The notes below the pieces were generated by a model, which saw nothing but the letters and a program-made list of their open reading frames with translations, was not told the DNA's origin and searched no databases. A program made the translations under genes and the position numbers. From JBJHDF01 sp050486405 (lineage in GTDB: Bacteria; Pseudomonadota; Gammaproteobacteria; Pseudomonadales; Cellvibrionaceae), in the NCBI GenBank assembly GCA_050486405.1, contig JBJHDF010000008.1:1-64000 (forward strand): DNA of 64,000 nt. The letters are read 5' to 3'. Shown piece by piece: positions 55,728 through 62,131 of the stretch; positions within the stretch are counted from its first letter, which is position 1, and each line of letters starts with the position of its first letter.

Positions 55728-56780
55728 GTGAACAACGGCACTGACGACAAGGCCCGCATTGGGTTCCTGCTCAGCGACAATATGCTGGCCACCAGCGCCG
55801 CTCTGCCCATGGAGATGCTGCTGGCGGCGGATACCGCACTGGGCCCGCCGTCGACACGGCACTCTCATACAGGCTTGAGTGTACATACCCTGTCATGGAA
55901 CGGTGCGGCCACCAGGACCCGCTGTGGCCTGCGCTGGCAGCCGGATATGTCCCTGAATGACGGCGGTCTGTTCGATATCGTCTATGTACCCGGCCTGTGG
56001 CGCAACCCCCGCCCGGTGGTGCGACGCCACCCGGAGGTACTGGATTGGCTGCGTCACCAGTATCAGAACGGCGCGCTGATCAGTGCCGTGGGCACCGGCT
56101 GCTGCTTTCCGGCCGAGGCGGGTCTGTTGGACGGCAAACCCGCCACCACCCACTGGCACTACTTTGACCAGTTTCAGCGCGACTACCCGCAAGCCCAACT
56201 CAAGCGCCAGTACTTCATCACCCAGGCCGGCAACCTGTATTGCGCCGCCAGCGTCAATTCCCTGGCCGACCTGACCGTGCACTTTATCCAGCGCCTGTTT
56301 GGCAAGGCCATCGCCAGCCACGTGGAGCGACATTTTTCTCACGAAATCCGCCGTCCCTACGAAAGCATTGGCTACTCGGAAAAGGTGCGGCAACACCCGG
56401 ACGAAGATATTGTGCAGGCACAGCACTGGCTACAGGACAACTACCAGCGCGACATAGCCATGGTCGCCGTAGCCGAGCGTTTCGGCATGAGCCTGCGCAG
56501 CTTCAACCGGCGCTTCAAAACGGCCACGGGCCTGACGCCGGTGCACTACCTGCAGGAAATTCGGATCAATAACGCCAGGGATTTATTGCAGACAAGCAAC
56601 CTGACCATCCACGAAGTGGCCGAGAAGGTGGGCTATCAGGACACCGGGTACTTCACTGCCCTGTTCAAACGGCAACTGGCCACCACCCCCAGCGACTACC
56701 GGGCCACGGTGCGGGCCAAATTATTTACAGCGGATATGCTCGCACCGCGCCAATCCGACAATCTGCGACTGCCGGATTGA
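55728..56780 (+). CDS. GlxA-family AraC-type transcriptional regulator
   Basis: A 350-residue regulator with an N-terminal DJ-1/PfpI-like domain (about 10-190; IGFLLSDNMLATSAALPMEM, ISAVGTGCCFPAEAGLL) and a C-terminal AraC DNA-binding domain with two HTHs (VAERFGMSLRSFNRRFK and LTIHEVAEKVGYQDTGYFTALFKRQ). The elbow cysteine in TGCC is in place. Start GTG 55728 has GGGAG ahead. It is divergent from fabY across 157 bases and may regulate it; ligand unknown. Confidence 0.85.
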   Translation: MNNGTDDKARIGFLLSDNMLATSAALPMEMLLAADTALGPPSTRHSHTGLSVHTLSWNGAATRTRCGLRWQPDMSLNDGGLFDIVYVPGLWRNPRPVVRRHPEVLDWLRHQYQNGALISAVGTGCCFPAEAGLLDGKPATTHWHYFDQFQRDYPQAQLKRQYFITQAGNLYCAASVNSLADLTVHFIQRLFGKAIASHVERHFSHEIRRPYESIGYSEKVRQHPDEDIVQAQHWLQDNYQRDIAMVAVAERFGMSLRSFNRRFKTATGLTPVHYLQEIRINNARDLLQTSNLTIHEVAEKVGYQDTGYFTALFKRQLATTPSDYRATVRAKLFTADMLAPRQSDNLRLPD

Positions 56781-56813
56781 CGCGGTGCCAAACACCAACG
56801 GTATACGAGCGGT

Positions 56814-57302
56814 TTACGCCGCCTTATCGGCAGCAGACTCGGACTTACGGCCCTCGTGTTCGATAACACTGGGGCCATCGGCACTGATCGCCACACGCCG
56901 CGGCTTCATCGCCTCGGGCACTTCTTTTTTCAGGTCGATGTGCAGCAGGCCATTCTCAAAACGGGCGGCCTTCACTTCCACATGGTCCGCCAACTGAAAG
57001 CGCCGCTCAAAATTGCGGGCGGCAATGCCCTGGTGCAGATAGGTCCGGTTTTCCCGGCCTTCGTCGGCTTTGTTGGCAGACACCGTCAGGGTGTTTTGCT
57101 CGACCTGGATGTCCAGCTCCGAACGATCAAAGCCGGCTACCGCCATGGTGATACGGTACTGATCCTCACCGGTGAGTTCAATATTGTAGGGCGGGTAGCT
57201 GGGTTGATTCTGCTCGGCGCGACTCAGAGTGTCGAGCATGTTGGCCAGGCGGTCAAAACCGATGGCGGAACGATACAGGGGAGAAAAGTCGAAAGTACGC
57301 AT
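56814..57302 (-). CDS. Small heat-shock protein Hsp20 (IbpA-like)
   Basis: A 162-residue alpha-crystallin chaperone. Opening MRTFDFSPLYRSAIGFDRL is IbpA-like; the core has YNIELTGEDQYRITMAVAGF, LTVSANK, YLHQGIAARNFERRFQLADHV and GLLHIDLKKEVPE; the C-terminal tail keeps RRVAI in place of the I-x-I anchor. It holds aggregating proteins for DnaK/ClpB. ATG 57302 has GAGGA upstream; the longer frame covers the leader. Heat-shock promoter and thermometer-like hairpin lie upstream. Confidence 0.92.
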   Translation of the reverse strand: MRTFDFSPLYRSAIGFDRLANMLDTLSRAEQNQPSYPPYNIELTGEDQYRITMAVAGFDRSELDIQVEQNTLTVSANKADEGRENRTYLHQGIAARNFERRFQLADHVEVKAARFENGLLHIDLKKEVPEAMKPRRVAISADGPSVIEHEGRKSESAADKAA

Positions 57303-57309
57303 AGCTATA

Positions 57310-57326
57310 TCCTCACGTTTGAGCAA
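57310..57326 (-). promoter_or_regulatory. ROSE-like RNA thermometer hairpin at hsp20 start
   Basis: On the minus strand TTGCTC-AAACGT-GAGGA: the UUGCU box pairs with the Shine-Dalgarno GAGGA leaving one bulged G, the ROSE-element signature. It would hide the ribosome site at low temperature. Leader hairpins GTACCC/GGGTAC and GGCC/GGCC lie further upstream. Confidence 0.6.
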
Positions 57327-57399
57327 TATACGAAGATGGCCCATCACAGTTGATCAGGCCGGTTCTGGAGTACCCCTCTACCGAGCGGGTACATTCTTC

Positions 57400-57427
57400 A
57401 TATAAGGTCACACGCCAACTTTTCAAG
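57400..57427 (-). promoter_or_regulatory. Sigma-32 promoter of hsp20
   Basis: CTTGAAA, a 13-base spacer and CCTTATAT on the minus strand fit the heat-shock consensus CTTGAAA-N(11-16)-CCCCATNT. It predicts a leader of about 90 bases. Confidence 0.75.
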
Positions 57428-57456
57428 CCCTGCGCACAAGTTTCTGGCGTTTGCCG

Positions 57457-58404
57457 TCACAAATCCCGCAAAACGTTTTCCAGGGCGCCGTCCAGTTCTG
57501 GGTAATCAAACTGGTAGCCCCGGCTGAGAGCTGCCTCGGGCAATACCTGTTGCCCCACCAGCAGCAGCTCGTCCGCCATCTCCCCCACCAGCAAGCGCAG
57601 CGCAAAGGCCGGCATGGGCAGCACGGCGGGGCGCCGCAGAGCCCGGCCCAGCGCCCGTGCAAACTCGCGGTTGCGGACGGGATGGGGCGCCGTGCCGTTC
57701 ACCGGGCCGGACAGGTCGCTGTCGTTGAGGCACAACTCGATAATGCCCAGCAAATCGTCGCGATGGATCCAGGACATATATTGATTGCCGCCGCCCATGG
57801 GGCCGCCCAATCCCAGCCGGAACGGCAGCAACATTTGGCCCAGAGCACCGCCGTCGGACCCCAGCACGATACCGGTGCGCAACAGGCAGACCCGGCTGCC
57901 AGCAGCGGCAAACTCCCGGGCAACCGCCTCCCAGTCCTGGCAAAGCTGCGCGGCATAGCCGGTGCCGGGAGCATCCGCCTCGGTTACTGAACGATCACCG
58001 CAATCGCCGTAATAGCTGATCCCGGAACCATTGATCACCACCTCGGGCGCTGTACCCACTTGGCGAAAATGCGCCAGCAGACGGCGGCTGGTCGCCAGGC
58101 GGCTGTCCCTGAACAGTGCCTTGCGCTTTTCGTTCCAGCGCCCTGCCCCCAAGGGTTCGCCGGCCAGGTTGATCAGAGCGTCGAACCGGCTGGCTTGCAG
58201 CGGCGCCAGATCCTCCACCAGCCTGATCCGACTGCCCAACAACTCCGCACCCCGCTGGGCATTCCGGGTCAACACCGTAAGGCGGTGCCCCCTGGCCAGC
58301 AGGGCATCGCACAGGGCCACACCGATAAACCCGGTGCCGCCGGTAATCAGGATATCGCAGGGCTCTTTGCCCGAGGGTGACAATTTCACAAGTGGCACCT
58401 CCAT
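57457..58404 (-). CDS. TIGR01777 family epimerase-like oxidoreductase
   Basis: A 315-residue extended SDR protein. NAD(P)-binding TGGTGFIG is at 21-28, then ALINLAGEPLGAGRW, INGSGISYYGDCGD (the YfcH/SULA-type signature), LLRTGIVLGSDGGAL and the C-terminal DUF1731 part (LLVGEMADELLLVGQQVLP). Substrate unknown for the family. ATG 58404 lies in an open frame; a shorter start would cut only the unstructured first 15 residues. Confidence 0.85.
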   Translation of the reverse strand: MEVPLVKLSPSGKEPCDILITGGTGFIGVALCDALLARGHRLTVLTRNAQRGAELLGSRIRLVEDLAPLQASRFDALINLAGEPLGAGRWNEKRKALFRDSRLATSRRLLAHFRQVGTAPEVVINGSGISYYGDCGDRSVTEADAPGTGYAAQLCQDWEAVAREFAAAGSRVCLLRTGIVLGSDGGALGQMLLPFRLGLGGPMGGGNQYMSWIHRDDLLGIIELCLNDSDLSGPVNGTAPHPVRNREFARALGRALRRPAVLPMPAFALRLLVGEMADELLLVGQQVLPEAALSRGYQFDYPELDGALENVLRDL

Positions 58405-58568
58405 CAGGGTTTCTGGCTTCAGTTGATCTGGCGCAAGGCGCCAAGCGAGAACTTGGCAATACTGTCAGTGTGAGGTCGGCACTGGCCAACTGTCTCGCGC
58501 CGGCCTAGACTGAGGAAACGATGAGTTGTTCAGGGGTTCCCCTGACAGTAACCGGCCCGGGAGTGTTT

Positions 58569-58997
58569 ATGCCACTTTACCAGTCTGTTCTGGTCGCTGT
58601 CGATCTCAGCGAAGAGGCCCATCAGGTGGTGGCGCGGGCTCGCCAGCTGGATAGCGGCCAATTGCACCTGGTGTATGTGGCCGAGCACCCCATCACCGGC
58701 TTCGGTGAGCAGACCGGTAGAAATCATCGAGTCAGCGAAATCCACATCCGCCAGGAGATATTCCCCCGCCTACAGGCCCTCGCTAACGATCTGCCCACAG
58801 ACCACCTGCACATCGAGTTTGGCGATCCGGCCGATCAGGTGCATGAACTGGCGCGGCGGCTCGGCTGCGACCTGGTCATTACTGGCAGCCACGGCAAAAG
58901 CGGCCTGAAGCTGTTACTGGGCTCCACCGCCAGTAGCATCGTACATGGCGCCACCTGCGACGTGCTGACAGTGCGAATCACGGAGGGGAAACTCTGA
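58569..58997 (+). CDS. Universal stress protein
   Basis: A 142-residue single-domain Usp with the nucleotide-binding pattern VLVAVDLSEEA at the start and GSHGKSGLKLLLGS near the end, so an ATP-binding UspFG-type member. ATG 58569 has GGGAG five bases upstream. It lies 86 bases before hpf on the same strand, and the pairing suggests expression in stationary phase or stress. Confidence 0.88.
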   Translation: MPLYQSVLVAVDLSEEAHQVVARARQLDSGQLHLVYVAEHPITGFGEQTGRNHRVSEIHIRQEIFPRLQALANDLPTDHLHIEFGDPADQVHELARRLGCDLVITGSHGKSGLKLLLGSTASSIVHGATCDVLTVRITEGKL

Positions 58998-59083
58998 GCG
59001 CTACGCCGTTGTCCAACTGCCGTGTAGCGCCGATAACCGAATAACTCATTAACCGGTAACCCGTCAAAACAGGAGAGTCATCA

Positions 59084-59407
59084 ATGAGAGTTGCTGTAGA
59101 TGTTGTGTACCGCGATCTTGACCAGTCCGCCGCATTGACCGAGATTATCAACAGGAAGTTTGACAAACTGACCCGTTTTTCCGACGACATTCTCCACAGC
59201 CGCGTCGTCCTCGATGCCCCCCACAATCACAAGCACAAAGGCAAGCAATACCGTGCCTCCATTGAACTGGATGTAAAAGGGCACCCCCTCGCCATCACCC
59301 GGGACGACGAATCAATACACATCGCGGTACGGGAGGCCTTCAGCACCGCCGAGCGCAAGGTGAAGGAAATCGCGGAGCGACAGCGGGAGAGTCGCCACAC
59401 CCACTGA
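59084..59407 (+). CDS. hpf: Ribosome hibernation-promoting factor, short form
   Basis: A 107-residue HPF/RaiA-type protein with only the ribosome-binding domain: beta strands RVAVDVVYRDLDQ and YRASIELDVKG, and helix LTEIINRKFDKLTRF. It would sit on the 30S subunit and promote dimers in slow growth. It ends SRHTH, with no dimerisation domain. AGGAGAG precedes the ATG; a strong terminator follows. Confidence 0.85.
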   Translation: MRVAVDVVYRDLDQSAALTEIINRKFDKLTRFSDDILHSRVVLDAPHNHKHKGKQYRASIELDVKGHPLAITRDDESIHIAVREAFSTAERKVKEIAERQRESRHTH

Positions 59408-59447
59408 CCCTTTGCCACTGCTGCGGCGCAGTGTTCGCCCCGCATAC

Positions 59448-59479
59448 AAAAAAGCCGAAGCTACTGCTTCGGCTTTTTT
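59448..59479. terminator. Bidirectional intrinsic terminator between hpf and sapC
   Basis: AAAAAA-GCCGAAGC-TACT-GCTTCGGC-TTTTTT: a perfect 8-bp stem with A and T runs on both sides, serving the converging hpf and SapC genes. Confidence 0.92.
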
Positions 59480-59497
59480 GCTCAGACATCACGAAAA

Positions 59498-60262
59498 TCA
59501 GGCGCTAGCGGTTTTCTTCTCTGCGCTCAGCCTCGCTGCCATTCTATTGATCAGGCCGTTAAAGTTGTCCATGGAGTGCATGTGTGCGTAAAGCAACTCC
59601 AGCGCATCTTTGCTGAACAATTCAAGTACATCCGCGTCCTTCATTTCCTTGAGTTTTTCCCGCTTGACCATCAAAAAACCGGTTACGTTGAAATTCTTGT
59701 CGGCGTGTTCCTTAAACTTAATGTTCGCTTCAACCGGCTCCAGCAGCTTCAACTCGTGCAAGCGCTTGCAGAACAGGCGAGTCGTTTCCGTGCGCTGCTG
59801 ATAATCCTTGAGGAACTCCAACACCTGCTTGAGGTATTCTGATTGCTCACCGTTATCGTCAAAGAGGCGCTTGCCCTCCTTGCCCTTTTTGTCCCAGAAG
59901 CGGCTCTTCTCATCTACGCAAAGCGTCAGATTGCCATCCGCCGTGTTGGCAAAAACAAAGGGGTAGCGGCGGATAAAAGCCGGAATGTAGCGTGTAGACA
60001 TCATGCCGTCTTCACCCAGCATCAGGTTCTGCTTGTCACGCAGCCCCATTACCGCCAGTGGCAGGTATTCGCCTTCAGTTTTGGTCGCCGAAAAGATCAC
60101 TGGGAACTCCGCCGCAGCGAAGGGAATCTCGCTGGCCAACAAGGGGACCGAATTCAGCTCCGAGACATAGTTGTGATCGGTGACGCTAAGCGCCCACTGC
60201 CGGTGCGCTTCTGAAGAGAGCGGCTGAACATCGTCGTAAATGAGCAGTTGCTTGTTGGACAC
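59498..60262 (-). CDS. SapC family protein
   Basis: A 254-residue protein with the SapC pattern: SVPLLASEIPFAAAEFPVIF, GEYLPLAVMGLRDKQNL, YIPAFIRRYPFVF, CVDEKS. SapC was first linked to Campylobacter S-layer antigens, but proteobacterial members often neighbour carbohydrate genes and Trp halogenase-like proteins in Cellvibrio relatives; the role is unknown. Start GTG 60262 (MSNKQLLIYDD) has AGGTTAGG upstream; the frame beyond is not conserved in type. Confidence 0.82.
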   Translation of the reverse strand: MSNKQLLIYDDVQPLSSEAHRQWALSVTDHNYVSELNSVPLLASEIPFAAAEFPVIFSATKTEGEYLPLAVMGLRDKQNLMLGEDGMMSTRYIPAFIRRYPFVFANTADGNLTLCVDEKSRFWDKKGKEGKRLFDDNGEQSEYLKQVLEFLKDYQQRTETTRLFCKRLHELKLLEPVEANIKFKEHADKNFNVTGFLMVKREKLKEMKDADVLELFSKDALELLYAHMHSMDNFNGLINRMAARLSAEKKTASA

Positions 60263-60350
60263 AGGACCTAACCTCGTTGTTATATGCGTGGTTGTAATGA
60301 GCGTGGAGGCGGTAGACCTCTCCAGGTCACCCCGCAACTCCAGGGGAATT

Positions 60351-60398
60351 TGGTCGGAGCGGCGGGATTTGAACCCACGACCACTACACCCCCAGTGT
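60351..60398 (-). other. 3' fragment of tRNA-Pro(GGG): attachment site
   Basis: The minus strand carries the last 48 bases of a proline tRNA: part of the anticodon stem, loop CTGGGGG, stem TGTAG, variable loop, T-arm GTGGG-TTCAAAT-CCCGC, acceptor CGCTCCG and ACCA. The 5' half is absent; unrelated AT-rich sequence follows at 60399. This is the usual scar at the far end of an element integrated in a tRNA 3' half. The orientation places the element to the right, with the intact tRNA beyond the window. Confidence 0.8.
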
Positions 60399-60623
60399 CA
60401 TCCTAAAAATGACACAACATCTTGATTCAAAAGGATTTTTAGGGAAAATCCGACTATCTATAATACCAAATATTGAAAAATTAACCCATTGATTTTTAAG
60501 GGCTTTTTCTGGATTCGGAAAACGGATATTAGCAGCAAGGCGAAGGGATTGGCAAGGGTAAATAGACACAATCCCGGGTCGGTGGTACGGTTGTCCCGGG
60601 AATAACTTCAGGAGGGAAAGGGT
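60399..60623. other. AT-rich non-coding left end of integrated element
   Basis: No gene seen. A hairpin GTGTCAT-CCTAAAA-ATGACAC (60395-60415) straddles the junction with the tRNA fragment, and CCCGGG occurs twice just before the lipoprotein gene. No integrase is adjacent at this end. Confidence 0.5.
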
Positions 60624-61709
60624 ATGAGGCTCTTAATTCTGGCGGTAGTAGCGGTTTTCATGGTGGGCTGTGGAGGTTCCGGCGGGAGTGATGGCGACAC
60701 TACTAATCCCCCGCCCCCGGGCGCGGATCAAAACCCCGATGATGACTGTGGCAGCAACTGTGGCACCAATAACACCGGGCGGCTAACCCTGTTTTTGGAA
60801 TTCCCACAGGAGCAGCCCAGCTTTTTTCCAGATCATCGAATAATCACGGTAAATGTAGTTACCCCTGACGGGGAAGAGCACTCCCAGGTTTGGAATGAAG
60901 TAGACGAGGTTGTCGTCTTTCCAGATATTGCCACTGGAGACTACGCCGTCACTGTGTTAATTGAGGTGGACGGGGAGACAGTGGCTCAAGGTTATGCCGA
61001 AGGAACAATCAACATCTTTGGTGCCGGAATGCACGTCGAGGTAATCATTCACAGCCAGACCCCTGGCGCGCTGCCGCCCGGATCGGGAACTTTCAGCATA
61101 AGGGGAGTCGGACGGACCCCTTACAAAATTAACGAATTCACAGGAATATTGGATGCCTTACCAAGCTTTCCTCCAGGCCACAATTTCAGCGCAGCATCCG
61201 TTGACCATGATGGCTATGTCATCGCGGTGAGCGGGGAGTGGGTTGGAAAGATCGATTTGCTGCAGGGCATTGCCGCCAAGCTATTTGACGCCCCGGAAAA
61301 GATGACCACAATAGCTGTTGCGCCAGACGGTACACTGGTCACCACTACTCAGGATGAGGAATTCGGCATGGTGTCGGTGTACCGCTTCACCCCAGAAGGG
61401 GCGGTGCTATCGAAAATGCCCGTCGAAGAAATACGGGTCAATGGCCTTGCCTACGATGCGGATGACAGGTTGATTGCGGTAAGCCTCATGGGAACCTGGG
61501 TTCTGGACCCGGAGACAGGACTGGTGGAAAACCTCCACCTGGGCAATCCAGGGGGGCTAAACGACATCGACATCAACGAAAGCAACGAACTGCGCATGAT
61601 CGAGTCGGGCGGCACACTGCTCGTTTACGACCTGGACACCGGAGAACTTATCAACGAAACCGTGCTGCAGCACAGCTATTTTTCGTTTAGTCCGCTGGTG
61701 CATAGATAA
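60624..61709 (+). CDS. Predicted lipoprotein with propeller-like C-terminus
   Basis: A 361-residue lipoprotein: lipobox MVGC with the cysteine at residue 16, then a Gly/Ser/Asp/Pro-rich linker to about 50. A beta-sandwich-like part (RLTLFLEFPQEQPSFF, about 53-145) is followed by a region with repeated VDHDGYVIAV, VAPDGTLVTT, YDADDRLIAVS and INESNELRMI units that look like propeller blades. No named family. GGAGGG precedes ATG 60624. It is cargo of the integrated element, so a lysogenic-conversion or surface role is possible, unproven. Confidence 0.6.
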   Translation: MRLLILAVVAVFMVGCGGSGGSDGDTTNPPPPGADQNPDDDCGSNCGTNNTGRLTLFLEFPQEQPSFFPDHRIITVNVVTPDGEEHSQVWNEVDEVVVFPDIATGDYAVTVLIEVDGETVAQGYAEGTINIFGAGMHVEVIIHSQTPGALPPGSGTFSIRGVGRTPYKINEFTGILDALPSFPPGHNFSAASVDHDGYVIAVSGEWVGKIDLLQGIAAKLFDAPEKMTTIAVAPDGTLVTTTQDEEFGMVSVYRFTPEGAVLSKMPVEEIRVNGLAYDADDRLIAVSLMGTWVLDPETGLVENLHLGNPGGLNDIDINESNELRMIESGGTLLVYDLDTGELINETVLQHSYFSFSPLVHR

Positions 61710-61777
61710 TCCCGGGGCCCTTGATCTTCCGGCACACAAAATGGCAGTCTTGTCTCTGAACTCTCAGAGGCAGGACT

Positions 61778-62131
61778 GTGATCCTACTGAATCGCTGGCA
61801 CCGCTGGCTCAACTCCCTACCCTCCGTGCTGCCTTACCTGGTGGTTATCAGTGTCTGTGTCGCCGTCAACTGGGCCTGTTACCCGGTTCTGCCGCTGCTG
61901 AAGGACATATGGTGGGATCCGGTGGCAAACAGCCACATGGGCCGCGAGATTGGCCTGGTGGCCCTGATAGCCGCCCTGCCCAGCCTGCTGGTGGTGGGCC
62001 TGATACTGGCCAGCCTGTTCTGGTTTCCGTTCATCCTTCTTCCGCGGGAAAAGGCCGGCGGCATTGCCGGCACCCTGGTGGCCACAGTATTCCTGGCCTT
62101 GTTCATTCCGGCATTGATCTGGGGTTACTGA
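61778..62131 (+). CDS. Small hypothetical membrane protein
   Basis: A 117-residue protein with three hydrophobic helices (about 17-38, 58-83 and 92-115) and a Trp-rich N-terminus. No family recognised. GTG 61778 has AGAGGCAGGA upstream. Its end overlaps the end of the convergent polyvalent-protein gene by seven bases. It could be an accessory lysis or exclusion protein of the element, but nothing in the sequence proves that. Confidence 0.5.
   Translation: MILLNRWHRWLNSLPSVLPYLVVISVCVAVNWACYPVLPLLKDIWWDPVANSHMGREIGLVALIAALPSLLVVGLILASLFWFPFILLPREKAGGIAGTLVATVFLALFIPALIWGY

Noticed and set aside
60263..60350. Intact tRNA gene upstream of SapC
   Set aside because: Only the 3' part from the anticodon stem is present; no matching CGGAGCG acceptor strand or D-arm lies on the 5' side.
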